Shown: positions 1 through 10,100, numbered from the stretch's first letter. The stretch: 64,000 nt of DNA from Ideonella_A sp963843805 (GCA_963843805.1 CAWJLY010000010.1:124001-188000); one strand, 5' to 3'. The notes: generated by a model from the sequence alone, not told the origin. A program made the numbers and translations.

Positions 1-491
1 AAGGCGACGCCATGCTGTTTCAGGATTTCGATATCCTTGCCGGTCGAATCGAACTGCTTCTGGGTGCGAAACAACTGCAGCGTGCCCTGCATCCGCTGGT
101 CGTAACTGATGCCGGTTTCATTGCGCAAGGCTTGCAGACAATCGCGGCTGTACTCGGCCAGCCGGACCATGCGGCCCTTGTTGATGCGATAACGCTCGGC
201 CGTGCAGTTGCGCAGGGTGGCCAGGCTCCAGCGCCACATCGCCAGATCGAGCATCGGTTTGACAACCAGCGGACTGTGGTGCATGAGCAGCCACTTGATC
301 GCCTTGATCGGCACCCCCGGGCCGGCCCAGGGCGCCGAATAGCCGGGCGAGACTTCGCCGGCATTGGCAAAGCTGGTTTCCAGGCCGGCACCCGGCTGCC
401 GGTCGACGACGACCACCTGATGGCCGTCGCGGGCCAGATACCAGGCGATCGAGGTTCCGATCACGCCACTTCCGAGCACCAGAATCCGCAT
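1..491 (-). CDS. dadA: D-amino acid dehydrogenase, 5' part of gene
   Basis: This reading frame runs off the left edge of the window, so only about 163 N-terminal residues are present. It encodes the FAD-dependent membrane-associated enzyme that oxidatively deaminates D-amino acids, chiefly D-alanine, to 2-oxo acids. The N-terminus has a dinucleotide-binding motif (GSGVIGTSIAWYL), followed by the family signatures ETSFANAGEVSPGYSAPWA, NKGRMVRLAEYSRDCL and GTLQLFRT, which align well with E. coli DadA from memory. An upstream ATG at 497 lies too close to the GGAGG ribosome site; the ATG at 491 has 8-base spacing and begins MRILVLGSG, so it is preferred. The identification is firm; the C-terminal catalytic half is not visible. 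Confidence 0.93.
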   Translation of the reverse strand, partial: MRILVLGSGVIGTSIAWYLARDGHQVVVVDRQPGAGLETSFANAGEVSPGYSAPWAGPGVPIKAIKWLLMHHSPLVVKPMLDLAMWRWSLATLRNCTAERYRINKGRMVRLAEYSRDCLQALRNETGISYDQRMQGTLQLFRTQKQFDSTGKDIEILKQHGVA

Positions 492-723
492 CTGCATTGC
501 CTCCGCTTGGCTGCGCTTGCACTCGACGGTTCAGCAGGCCATCACGTCCCGTCACCTGCCGATGCAAGGTCGCTTTCGCGATGCGACATTAACTCACATC
601 CAGGTATCGGCGGTGATCGGAAGACGCACGCCCGCCCCGGCAAATCAATGTCGCCATTCAGCCGATCGAGCCACCAGCCAGGAAGCATGCAGAATGCCGT
701 CCTTTTGCCATTCAGGATTTCCC

Positions 724-1542
724 ATGAGACTCCATGCCAGCTGTGACATCACGCTCGACGCGGCGCAGGACTGCCCGGTGGTTGCCATGTTGAGGCCGAT
801 CAGCGGCAAGGCGCAATGGCTGACTGGCGAAAGTTATGCATTCGAGCCCCACGTGCGCCCGACCGAATACGTCGACTCCTTCGGCAACATGTGCCAGCGC
901 TTTGTCGTGCCAGCCGGCCGCATGCGAATCCGCGTCGAGGCGGTGGTGGAAACCGAAGCGGAGATCGCGGTCGAGCCGAACGCCGGGCCGTCGGCGATCG
1001 AGGACATGCCAGATGGCGTCTTGCGCTTCCTGCTGCAAAGCCGCTATTGCCCGTCAGACAAGATGGGGGATCGAGCGGCGGCGATCGTCGACGGCATCGC
1101 ACCCGGCTATGCGCAGGTCGAGGCGATCCGGGCCTGGATCCAGCAAAACATCGAATACCGGTATGGCGTCAGCAGCGAAAGTACCGACGCCCTGGACACA
1201 CTGCAAGCCGGCGCGGGTGTCTGCCGCGACTTTTCGCACATCGGCATCGCCTTGTGCCGCAGCCTGCGCATTCCGGCGCGGATGGTGGTCGGTTATCTCT
1301 ACCAGCTCGATCCGATGGACTTGCACGCCTGGTTCGAGGCTCATGTGGGCGGGCGCTGGTTTACCTTTGACGCCACGCAGGAGCAGCCGCGCGGCGGACG
1401 CATCGTTGTTGCCTACGGTCGAGATGCGGCAGACGTGGCGTTTCTGTCCAACTACGCCGCGCTGGAGACAGTCGGCATGCAGGTGACGGTCGAACAGGTC
1501 CCGCAACCGGCTGCACTGCCTGAGCCGAGCTACCTCCGTTGA
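724..1542 (+). CDS. transglutaminase-like cysteine protease family protein
   Basis: A 272-residue protein with a C-terminal transglutaminase-like (TGc) domain. The expected triad is visible: Cys167 in GAGVCRDFSHIG, His201 in DLHAWFEAHV and Asp216 in FTFDATQE. The N-terminal half is the beta-rich region typical of bacterial transglutaminase/protease-like proteins (COG1305). There is no signal peptide, so a cytoplasmic location is likely. A longer frame could start at 517, but its extra residues look unlike protein and run into the dadA promoter region; the ATG at 724 begins MRLHASCDI and is preferred. The gene is divergent from dadA with about 230 bases between them. The substrate is unknown, and a peptidase role is only inferred from the family. 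Confidence 0.85.
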   Translation: MRLHASCDITLDAAQDCPVVAMLRPISGKAQWLTGESYAFEPHVRPTEYVDSFGNMCQRFVVPAGRMRIRVEAVVETEAEIAVEPNAGPSAIEDMPDGVLRFLLQSRYCPSDKMGDRAAAIVDGIAPGYAQVEAIRAWIQQNIEYRYGVSSESTDALDTLQAGAGVCRDFSHIGIALCRSLRIPARMVVGYLYQLDPMDLHAWFEAHVGGRWFTFDATQEQPRGGRIVVAYGRDAADVAFLSNYAALETVGMQVTVEQVPQPAALPEPSYLR

Positions 1543-1655
1543 AGTCCCAAGCTGCGGCAGGCCGACCTGACGCGTTACGGCCATGCGATGGGTGTACCGA
1601 GTACCTTCACGGCCATCGGGTCGGCAGCACGCCCAGCGTGTGACAGGCGCCTCGT

Positions 1656-1661
1656 TATAAT
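1656..1661 (+). promoter_or_regulatory. -10 promoter element for metX leader
   Basis: A perfect TATAAT lies here. It would start transcription near 1668, which is where the first paired strand of the SAM-II riboswitch begins. No good -35 hexamer is visible at normal spacing. The coincidence with the riboswitch start is the main support. Confidence 0.6.
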
Positions 1662-1668
1662 CGGATAC

Positions 1669-1720
1669 AGCGCTGATTTGTTCCGGCTTGCGGGCGCTTG
1701 GAAATGCAGCCAAGGCGACA
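1669..1720 (+). promoter_or_regulatory. SAM-II (SAM-alpha) riboswitch upstream of metX
   Basis: The segment matches the SAM-II aptamer in order and spacing: GCGCTGATTTG at 1670, then GCTTGCGGGCGC, then GAAATGCAGCCAAGG ending near 1715. GCGC at 1670-1673 can pair with GCGC at 1694-1697 (P1). GGCT at 1685-1688 can pair with AGCC at 1708-1711, with GC/GC continuing the helix, which gives the H-type pseudoknot. The conserved AAATG and AGC-AA parts are present. This family binds S-adenosylmethionine and commonly precedes metX or metA genes. About 220 bases separate it from the metX start; within them CCCGCG and CGCGGG (near 1730-1746) form a small hairpin without a T-run. The mode of control (translation or termination) cannot be told. 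Confidence 0.82.
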
Positions 1721-1939
1721 CTGGACAAGTCCCCGCGAATGCGCGGGCCTCGCCGCGGGATGGGCGGCAAGGCGCAAACCACAGCCATAGCTGCAGGCTT
1801 TGGCGAGGACTTGCAACGCCGCGGTCCGCCCACTGCGAGGATGCGCGCACCGCGAGCGGCTGGTTCAGCGTTGCCCAGAAGAGAGGTGGCAATCCACCGG
1901 CATCTTGCGTCGTCGCCCAGCCGGTTTTTCTCGCTTGCC

Positions 1940-3142
1940 ATGTCCGTCTCCACAACCCCTCTCAGCTCCGATTCGAGTGTCGCCTTGCTGGATGCGGTTG
2001 AACCGCAGCAGATGTGTTTCGACGCCCCACTGTCGCTGCAAAGCGGCCGGCAACTGCTCGACTATCAACTCACTTACGAGACCTACGGCGAGCTGAATGC
2101 CGATCGCAGCAATGCGGTGCTGGTTTGCCATGCGCTCAATGCCAGCCACCATGTGGCCGGTCGTTATGCAGGCCAGCCAAAAAGCGACGGCTGGTGGGAC
2201 AACCTGATCGGCCCCGGCAAACCGGTCGACACGCGCCGCTTCTTTGTCATCGGCATCAACAACCCAGGCTCGTGTTTCGGCTCGACCGGACCGATGCACG
2301 TCAACCCCGATCCGGCTGCCGGAGGAAAGCCCTACGGTGCCGACTTCCCGGTGATGACGGTCGAGGATTGGGTCGATGCGCAGGCCCGCTTGTTCGATCG
2401 GCTCGGCATCGACAAGCTGGCCGCAGTGATCGGCGGCAGCCTGGGTGGCATGCAGGCGCTGAGCTGGGCGCTGCGTTACCCCGACCGGCTGCGCCACTGC
2501 GTGGCCATCGCCACCGCGCCGAACCTGTCGGCGCAGAACATCGCCTTCAACGAGGTTGCGCGGCGCGCCATCATCACCGACCCTGAATTTCACGGCGGGC
2601 ATTTCTATCAGCACGGTGTGGTGCCGGTTCGCGGCTTGGCGGTGGCACGGATGATCGGCCACATCACCTACCTCAGCGACGATGTCATGGATGTGAAATT
2701 CGGCCGCAGCCTGAAGGGTGGGGTGCCGCATTTTTCGACGCAGGAAGTCGAATTCGAGATCGAGGGCTATCTGCGTCACCAAGGCGCGAAGTTCAGCGGC
2801 TATTTCGATGCCAACACCTATCTGCTGATCACCCGCGCACTCGACTATTTCGACCCTGCTCTGGCGCACGGTGGCGATCTCAGCGCCGCGTTTGCCGCCG
2901 CGCGTTGCCGCTTCCTGGTTGCCAGTTTCAGCACCGACTGGCGCTTCTCGCCGCTGCGTTCGCGTGAACTGGTCAAGGCCTTGCTCGACAACCGCCTGCA
3001 GGTCAGTTATGCCGAGATCGATGCGCCGCACGGTCACGACGCATTTTTGCTCGACGACCCGCGCTACCACGGCGTGGTGCGCGCCTATTTCGGCAACATC
3101 GCTCGCGAGATCGGTGGCAGCCCGGAGGCCGGTCATGTCTGA
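1940..3142 (+). CDS. metX: homoserine O-acyltransferase MetX
   Basis: A 400-residue alpha/beta-hydrolase-fold enzyme that acylates homoserine as the first committed step of methionine synthesis. The nucleophile elbow is in GGSLGGMQAL, the acid is the Asp in FSTDWRFSP and the base is the His in APHGHDAF. Family blocks such as HALNASHHVAGR, WWDNLIGPGK and GINNPGSCFGSTGP are present. The frame stays open upstream to 1688, but those residues overlap the riboswitch leader; MSVSTTPLSS at 1940 is the natural start. The stop overlaps the metW start by eight bases. Beta-proteobacterial MetX proteins often use succinyl-CoA rather than acetyl-CoA, and the donor cannot be decided here by eye. Regulation by the upstream SAM-II aptamer is expected. 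Confidence 0.95.
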   Translation: MSVSTTPLSSDSSVALLDAVEPQQMCFDAPLSLQSGRQLLDYQLTYETYGELNADRSNAVLVCHALNASHHVAGRYAGQPKSDGWWDNLIGPGKPVDTRRFFVIGINNPGSCFGSTGPMHVNPDPAAGGKPYGADFPVMTVEDWVDAQARLFDRLGIDKLAAVIGGSLGGMQALSWALRYPDRLRHCVAIATAPNLSAQNIAFNEVARRAIITDPEFHGGHFYQHGVVPVRGLAVARMIGHITYLSDDVMDVKFGRSLKGGVPHFSTQEVEFEIEGYLRHQGAKFSGYFDANTYLLITRALDYFDPALAHGGDLSAAFAAARCRFLVASFSTDWRFSPLRSRELVKALLDNRLQVSYAEIDAPHGHDAFLLDDPRYHGVVRAYFGNIAREIGGSPEAGHV

Positions 3143-3728
3143 ACGCAAGGACATGGAACTGATCGCCGAGCTGGTCCCGAAGGGCTCGCGGGTGCTCGAT
3201 CTCGGCTGCGCCGATGGCGCGCTGCTGGCGCACCTGCGCGACCATCGGCAATGCAGCGGTTATGGTGTCGAGATCGCCGACGCCAATGTGCTGGCGTGCA
3301 CGCAGCGCGGTGTCGACGTGATCCAGCTCAACCTCGAAGACGGGCTGTCGATGTTCGGCGATCAGAGCTTCGATGTGGTGTTGCAGCTCGACACCATGCA
3401 ACACCTGCGGCAAACCGAGCGCATGCTGCGCGAGACGGCGCGGGTCGGACGGGTCGGCATCATCAGTTTCCCCAACTTCGCCCACTGGTTGAACCGGCTG
3501 CGCGTGCTTGGCGGGCGCATGCCGGTGACACGCGCGCTGCCTTACGAGTGGTACGACACGCCGAATCTGCGCGTCGGCACCTATGCCGATTTCGAAGTGC
3601 TGGCCAACAAGATCGGGCTGCGGCTGCATGACGGCTTCGGCATCCAGCGCGGTCGCGTCGTGCGCAGCCTGCCCAACCTGCTGGCCAGTGTGGCCGTCTT
3701 CAAGTTCGAGCGCGGCGAGCATCGCTGA
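3135..3728 (+). CDS. metW: methionine biosynthesis protein MetW
   Basis: A 197-residue Rossmann-fold protein resembling class I SAM-dependent methyltransferases, with the motif I region RVLDLGCADGALLAHL and family blocks VLQLDTMQHL, ISFPNFAHW and PYEWYDTPN. MetW is known as the partner of MetX in homoserine acylation in proteobacteria. It starts inside the end of metX (ATGTCTGA overlap), so translational coupling is expected. The next gene follows after 10 bases, which puts all three in one transcription unit. Confidence 0.95.
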   Translation: MSERKDMELIAELVPKGSRVLDLGCADGALLAHLRDHRQCSGYGVEIADANVLACTQRGVDVIQLNLEDGLSMFGDQSFDVVLQLDTMQHLRQTERMLRETARVGRVGIISFPNFAHWLNRLRVLGGRMPVTRALPYEWYDTPNLRVGTYADFEVLANKIGLRLHDGFGIQRGRVVRSLPNLLASVAVFKFERGEHR

Positions 3729-3738
3729 GGAACGGCCG

Positions 3739-5041
3739 ATGAGCGATCCGCTGGCACTGTTCGGTGACCGACTTCGAAACAGCTTGCTGGATGGCGATTT
3801 CGTCAAGCTGGTACTGGCCAATCACCGGGGCGGCGATCCGGCGCTGCAACGCGTGCTCGGGCGGGTCATCAAGCTGCGCGGCGAGGCCATGTTGTCACTG
3901 TTGTATCGCTACAAGACACGCGATGTGACGAAGAATGTCGGCATCGCAGACGGCGTGACGGTGGTGCTCGACGCGCTGGCGGGAGCTGCCGCGGCCAGCG
4001 CAAACGGCGGTTTCGGCCACGTCCATTTGTCGACTCGCAACGATGATTTCGATCTTCGGATCAGCAAGAAGGGGCAGATCAGCCTGCGCCGACAGCCGCT
4101 CATCACAGCGCTGGACGATGGCGATGGCTGTGCGCAGCCCGCTCCGGAACCGGTCATCGCAGGCGGATCAGCCGTCACGGCGCACGACCGCCCCAAACAG
4201 CGCCTGTTGAACCTCGACTCGCCGTGCTGGCAGGATCTGGGCATCACCGACCGGCAAGGCCGGCCGATCGCGGCGATGTCGCGAAAATGGAAACAGATCA
4301 ACAAGTTTGTCGAAGTGCTCGATACGGCCTGGCGTGAATCGCCGCTTGCTCGCCGGGACGACCCGTCGCAGCCGGTTCGGGTGATGGATTTCGGCGCCGG
4401 CAAAGGGTATCTGAGTTTTGCCGTTGCCGACCCACCTGCAAGCCGCACTCGGCGTTCGTGCCGAGGTGATCGGCGTCGAACTTCGCGCCGATCTGGTCGA
4501 GCTGTGCAACCGCAGCGCGCGCCAGCACCAGATTGCGGGTTTGTCGTTCGAGCAGGGCGATGTCGTGAACCATCCGATCGGTGCGATCGACATCATGATT
4601 GCGCTGCATGCCTGTGACACCGCCACTGATCATGCGATCCACAAGGGAATCGCCGCCGGTGCGCAGATCATCCTGTGCTCACCGTGCTGCCACAAGCAGA
4701 TTCGACCGCAACTTCGCAGCCCGGGTTTGCTGCGGCCGATGCTGCAACACGGCATTCACCTTGGTCAGCAAGCCGAGATGATCACCGACAGCCTGCGCGC
4801 GTTGCTGCTCGAGGCCCACGGCTACCGCACTCAGGTCTTCGAGTTTGTCGCCCTCGAACATACCAGCAAGAACAAGATGATTCTGGCCGTGCGCCGCGAC
4901 AAGCCGGCGCCGGCTGATGAGCTGTTCGCGCAAATTCGCGAGATCAAGGATTTCTACGGCGTTCGCGAACATTGCCTGGAGCGCTTGCTCACGGCCGCAG
5001 CAGAGTCTGCCGACGCGACCGGCGCCAGCCCTCGCAAATAG
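3739..5041 (+). CDS. class I SAM-dependent methyltransferase (Methyltransf_32 type), frame interrupted
   Basis: The 5' frame covers residues up to MDFGAGKGYLSFAVAD and the 3' frame continues with EVIGVELRADLVELCNR, IALHACDTATDHAI and ILCSPCCHKQI. These are the motif I, acidic loop and cysteine-rich CSPCCHK blocks of the Methyltransf_32 family (PF13679). The break lies between 4425 and 4450. Restoring one CG unit at CCGCAC (4443-4447) gives a continuous 434-residue protein; removing one C from CCC at 4431 would also work. The N-terminal 180 residues are a family-specific region of unknown role. The gene is the third of the metX-metW unit and its last 88 bases overlap acrR on the other strand. 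The substrate is unknown. Confidence 0.8.
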
Positions 5042-5628
5042 GCATCGAGCACCTGTTCACCGATCACCCGCAAGTCGAAAGCTTCGGGGTCGAGGGTCCA
5101 GTTCTGGATCAGCCCGTCGATCAGCGCGTGCAGACCGATCGCCGCCGTGGCCGGTGACAGCTTGCAGCCGATCTGCCCTTGCTCCGTCGCCAGACCCAAG
5201 GCGCGCGTCATGCTCGCCATGCAATCGTTGCGAACGGCCAGATGCCGTTTGCGGACCTCGCTCATCTCGTCGACATATTCCACCTTGTGCGTCGCGATCT
5301 CGAATACGCGATGAACCTGTGGGTCGGAAACCAGCTTGTCGAGCACGCCGATGAACGACGCACGAGCCTGTTGCAAGGCATCGGCAGAGGGATCGGCACT
5401 GCGCTCGAGTGCTTCCTCCATCGGCAGACTGACCCGGCTCATCATCGCGTTGAACAAATCCGCCTTGTCCTGAAAATGCCAATAGATGGCGCCCCGCGTG
5501 ACGCCGGCTGCGGCGGCCAGGTCATGCAGCGAGGTCCGCGAGACACCACGTTCCAGAAAGACGCGTTCGGCGGTATCGAGCAAATGATCACGGGTCGCTT
5601 GTGCGTCCTGCTTGGTTCGGCGTGCCAT
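4954..5628 (-). CDS. acrR: TetR-family repressor of the efflux operon (AcrR-like)
   Basis: A 224-residue TetR-family regulator. The N-terminal helix-turn-helix (RTSLHDLAAAAGVTRGAIYW, then HFQDKADLF) is the most conserved part and closely resembles AcrR/TtgR proteins. The C-terminal ligand-binding domain is of the AcrR type (TetR_C_2). It is divergent from acrA, with an AcrR-like palindrome between them, so it probably represses both itself and acrAB-oprM until a drug ligand binds. Its 3' end overlaps the end of the methyltransferase gene in convergent orientation. Confidence 0.92.
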   Translation of the reverse strand: MARRTKQDAQATRDHLLDTAERVFLERGVSRTSLHDLAAAAGVTRGAIYWHFQDKADLFNAMMSRVSLPMEEALERSADPSADALQQARASFIGVLDKLVSDPQVHRVFEIATHKVEYVDEMSEVRKRHLAVRNDCMASMTRALGLATEQGQIGCKLSPATAAIGLHALIDGLIQNWTLDPEAFDLRVIGEQVLDAYLRGLAPVASADSAAAVSKRSRQCSRTP

Positions 5629-5649
5629 GGCGTTCAGAAAAGCCTGTCA

Positions 5650-5671
5650 ACATACATTCATCATTGTATGT
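5650..5671. promoter_or_regulatory. AcrR-type operator
   Basis: ACATACA, eight bases, then TGTATGT form a near-perfect palindrome centred at 5660.5, 21 bases before the acrR start. E. coli AcrR binds a 24-base palindrome with the same ACATACATT / AATGTATGT arms, so the operator appears conserved across classes. The site is well placed to cover promoters for both divergent transcripts. Confidence 0.8.
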
Positions 5672-5794
5672 ATACTGCGCATCTTTCGAATCCGGGCCCT
5701 GGATTACCCTTGGTCGGATTGCTCTGATTCTGTCAATCAACGAGTGCCGAGCCGGCCAGCGAGTCGGCTGCCGGCAGTTTCGCGAAAGCCCTGC

Positions 5795-7120
5795 ATGCCC
5801 CGCATCGCCCCATTGTCCAGGCCTGTGCCGGAACCAAGTTCGTCCGCTCGGCGCCACGCACCTCATCGGATCGGCGGCCTGCTGTTGATGGCCAGCTTGG
5901 TGCTTGCCGCCTGCGGAGACAAGCCCGGCAGCGCTCCCGGTGCAGCGGGCGGCGCAGGCGGACCGGGTGGTCGTCCGGCAATGCCGCCACCCGAGGTCGG
6001 CATTGTTGTGGTCACGCCGACAACGATCGGACTGAGCAACGAGTTGCCGGGGCGGCTCGAGGCTTCGCGAATCGCCCAGGTGCGGGCTCGTGTCGCCGGC
6101 ATCCTGCAGAAGCGGCTGTTCCGCGAAGGCAGCGAGGTGAAGGCCGGCCAGGGCCTGTTCACGATCGATTCGGCACCGTACCAGGCCACTTCCGACAGCG
6201 CCAAAGCCCAGCTGGCGCGCAGCGAAGCCTTGGTGGCCCAGGCCAGTGCCACGGTAGACCGCTACAAGCCGCTGGTCGATGCCAATGCGATCAGCAAGCA
6301 GGACTATGCCAATGCGGTGGCGGCGCAAAAGCAGGCCGAAGCCGATCGCTCAGCGGCACGCGCAGCACTGCGCAGTGCGCAGATCAATCTGGGCTACGCC
6401 GAAGTGCGCGCGCCGATCAGCGGTCGCATCGGACGATCGCTTGTGACCGAAGGCGCACTGGTCGGCCAGGGCGAGCCGACCCAGCTGGCAGTGGTGCAGC
6501 AGATCGACCCGCTATACGTCAATTTCACGCAGAGCACGGCCGAGGTGCTGCGCTTGCGCCGCTCGCTGGCCAGCGGCAAATTGCAGGCCACCGGCAATGG
6601 CCAGGCAACCGATGTTCATGTGGTGCTGGACGATGGCAGCGAGTACCGCCATGCCGGCAAGCTGCTGTTCACCGATCAGACCGTCGACCCGACATCGGGC
6701 CAGGTCACGTTGCGTGCCGAGTTGCCAAACCCCGAACGCCTGCTGCTGCCCGGCATGTATGTGCGGGTGCGTCTGCAACAGGCTGAAGTCAGCGGCGCCG
6801 TGCTGCTGCCGCAACAGGCGGTGACTCGGGGTGAGACCGGCGACACCGTGCTGGTTGTCGGCGACGACAACAAGCCGGCGCCCCGGCAGATCAAGATTGC
6901 ATCGTCACAGGACAACCAGTGGCTGGTCACCGACGGGCTGAAAGCCGGCGAAAAGGTCATCGTCTCGGGATTCCAGAAGATGATGGTGCCCGGTGCACCG
7001 GTCAAGCCGGTGCCGTTCGTCGCCGGCGCCGCCAGTGGCCCGTCACAGGCGGCATCGGGCGCATCGGCACCGATGGGCGCCGGCGCGGCCAAGCCGTCTG
7101 CTTCGGCAACCAAGAGCTGA
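5795..7120 (+). CDS. acrA: RND efflux periplasmic adaptor (AcrA-like lipoprotein)
   Basis: A 441-residue membrane fusion protein with a lipoprotein signal ending in LVLAAC (Cys40). It then has the lipoyl half-motifs (SRIAQVRARVAGILQK and YAEVRAPISGRIG), an alpha-hairpin rich in Ala/Lys/Gln (about residues 125-200) and beta-barrel blocks (SGQVTLRAELPNPERLLLPG). It would bridge the inner-membrane pump and the outer-membrane channel. The frame is open upstream to 5612 through the operator, so the ATG at 5795 is preferred because it directly precedes the signal sequence. acrB follows after 13 bases. Confidence 0.93.
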   Translation: MPRIAPLSRPVPEPSSSARRHAPHRIGGLLLMASLVLAACGDKPGSAPGAAGGAGGPGGRPAMPPPEVGIVVVTPTTIGLSNELPGRLEASRIAQVRARVAGILQKRLFREGSEVKAGQGLFTIDSAPYQATSDSAKAQLARSEALVAQASATVDRYKPLVDANAISKQDYANAVAAQKQAEADRSAARAALRSAQINLGYAEVRAPISGRIGRSLVTEGALVGQGEPTQLAVVQQIDPLYVNFTQSTAEVLRLRRSLASGKLQATGNGQATDVHVVLDDGSEYRHAGKLLFTDQTVDPTSGQVTLRAELPNPERLLLPGMYVRVRLQQAEVSGAVLLPQQAVTRGETGDTVLVVGDDNKPAPRQIKIASSQDNQWLVTDGLKAGEKVIVSGFQKMMVPGAPVKPVPFVAGAASGPSQAASGASAPMGAGAAKPSASATKS

Positions 7121-7133
7121 ACGGGCGCGCACG

Positions 7134-10100
7134 ATGTTGGCCTCATTTTTCATCGATCGCCCGATCTTCGCGTGGGTGATCGCGCTGTTCATCCTGGTGC
7201 TCGGCGGGGTTGCGATCACCCAGCTGCCGATCGCGCAATACCCGTCGGTCGCGCCGCCGTCGATCGTCATCAATACCGCCTATCCCGGCGCTTCGGCGCA
7301 GACGCTCGAGGACAGCGTGATCAGTGTGATCGAGCGCGAGATGAACGGCTCGCCCGGTCTGATCTACACCGAATCGGTCTCGCAGTCCGATGGCAGCGGC
7401 TCGATCACACTGAGCTTCGAGCCCGGCACCAATGCCGAACTGGCGCAGGTCGACGTGCAGAACCGGCTCGGTCGCGCCACACCGCGATTGCCGGCAGCCG
7501 TCGTCCAGCAAGGCGTGCGGGTCGACAAGGCGCGGTCGAACTTCCTGCTCTTCACCATCCTGTCGTCGGACAACCCGGCCTTCACGCCGGTTGCGTTGGG
7601 CGACTATGCCGCGCGCAGCGTGCTGCCCGAACTGCAGCGTGTTCCAGGCGTTGGCCAGGCGCAATTGTTCGGCACCGAACGCGCGATGCGGATCTGGATC
7701 GACCCCGCCAAACTGGTCGGCTTCAACCTGTCGGCAGCCGATGTCAACGCGGCAATCCGTTCGCAGAACGCCCAGGTTTCCAGCGGCACCATCGGCGATT
7801 TGCCGAACCTGCCGGGGCAATCGATCTTCGCCACGGTGGTGGTCAACGGCCAGTTGTCGAATGCCGAGCAGTTCGGCAATGTCGTGCTGCGCGCCAATGC
7901 GGACGGCTCGACGGTTCGTCTGTCGGATGTTGCACGGATCGAACTCGGCGCTCAGTCGTACGGCACCTCGGCGCGCCTGAACGGCAAGCCGTCGACCGGC
8001 ATCGGCGTGCAGCTCTCGGCCACGGGCAATGCGCTGGCAACCGCCAAGGCGGTGCGCGCGCGGATGGAAGAGCTGTCGAAATTTTTCCCGCCCGACGTCA
8101 AATATTCGATCCCGTACGACAGTTCGCGTTTTGTCGATATCTCGATCCGCCAGGTTGTCGAGACACTGCTCGAAGCGATGGTGCTGGTGTTCCTGGTGAT
8201 GTTCCTGTTTCTGCAGAATTTCCGCTACACGATCATCCCGACCATCGTCGTTCCGGTGGCCTTGCTCGGTACCTTCGGCGTGCTGCTCGCGCTCGGCTTC
8301 TCGATCAACGTGTTGACGATGTTCGCGATGGTGCTGGTGATCGGCATCGTCGTCGACGACGCCATCGTCGTGGTCGAAAACGTCGAACGCATCATGAGCG
8401 AGGAAGGCCTGCCGCCGCGGCAGGCCACGCGCAAGGCGATGGGACAGATTTCGGGCGCCATCATCGGTGTCACCGTGGTGCTGATCTCGGTGTTTGTTCC
8501 GCTGGCCTTCTTTTCCGGATCGGTCGGCAACATCTACCGCCAGTTCTCGGCAGTGATGGTCAGCTCGATCGCGTTCTCGGCCTTCCTGGCCTTGTCACTC
8601 ACGCCGGCCTTGTGCGCCACCTTGCTGAAGCCGGTCGAGGCCGGTCATCACCATGCCAAGAGCGGATTCTTCGGCTGGTTCAACCGTGGTTTCAGCCGGA
8701 CGGCCAAAGGTTATGAGGGCCTGGTTGGGCGCATGCTGCGCAAGGCCGGCCGTTACCTGATCATCTATGCGGCGATCATTGCGGTGGTTGCCTGGATGTT
8801 CCAGCGTTTGCCGACATCGTTTCTGCCCGCCGAGGACCAGGGCTACCTGATCGTCAACGTGCAACTGCCACCGGGGGCAACCCGCAACCGCACCCTCGAG
8901 GTGATGAAACAGGTCGAAGGCTTCGTGCTGAAGCAGCCTGAAGTCGCCAGCATGGTCAGTGTGCTTGGCTTCAGCTTTTCGGGCACCGGACAAAACGCGG
9001 CGCTCGCCTTCGTGCCGCTGAAGGACTGGGGTGAACGCACCGGGCCGAACAGCAGTGCGCAGGCGGTGGCAGGCCGCACGTTCGGCGCCATGATGGGTGT
9101 CAAGGATGCCTTCATCTTTCCGCTCAGCCCGCCGCCGATCCCCGAGCTCGGCACCGCCTCGGGTTTTTCGCTGCGTTTGCAGGACCGCGGTGGCAATGGC
9201 CACGATGCCTTGCTGGCGGCGCGCAATCAGCTGCTGGGTCTGGCATCGCAAAGCAAGATCGTCACCGGGTTGCGCCCCGACGGGCTGGAAGATTCACCGC
9301 AACTGCAGCTCGATATCGACCGCGACAAGGCCAACGCGCTGGGCGTGCCGTTCGATTCGATCAACGCGGCGGTTTCGACCTCGCTCGGCTCCAGCTATAT
9401 CAATGACTTCCCGAGCCGCGGCCGCCTGCAACGGGTCGTCGTCCAGGCCGACGCGCCGGCCCGCATGCAGCCCGACGATCTGCTGCGAATCAATGCGATG
9501 AGCAGCAAGGGCCAGTTGGTGCCGTTGTCGGCCTTCGCGACGACGCGCTGGGTGGTCGGGCCTGCGCAGACGGTTCGCTACAACGGCTTTCCGGCCATGC
9601 GCATCTCGGGCCAGGCAGCGCCCGGCTTCAGCAGCGGCGCGGCGATTGCCGAGATGGAGCGGTTGGCCAGCCAGTTGCCGAGCGGCTTTGCCTATGAGTG
9701 GACCGGTCTGACACGCGAAGAAAAGTTGTCTGGCGCGCAGGTTTTCGTGTTGCTCGGCTTCTCGCTGCTGGCCGTTTTTCTGGCGCTGGCGGCGCTGTAT
9801 GAAAGCTGGTCGATACCGTTCGCCGTGATCCTGGTGGTACCGCTGGGCGTGCTCGGTGTCTTGCTCGGCGGCACGCTGGGCGGGCTGTCGAACGACATCT
9901 ATTTCAAGGTCGGATTGATCACCATCATCGGCTTGTCGGCCAAGAACGCCGTGTTGATCATCGAATTTGCGAAAGACCTGCAGTCGCAGGGCCGCAGTGC
10001 GATCGACGCGGTGCTGGAGGCGGCGCATCTGCGGTTCCGGCCGATCCTGATGACATCGATGGCCTTCATGCTCGGCGTCCTGCCACTGGTGCTGGCGAGC

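Noticed and set aside
517..723. N-terminal extension of the transglutaminase-like protein
   Set aside because: The extra 69 codons cover the divergent promoter region with dadA and show no conserved residues. The ATG at 724 gives the normal family start.
1865..3154. A 429-codon frame antisense to metX
   Set aside because: metX is certain on the other strand. The antisense product has no recognisable motif.
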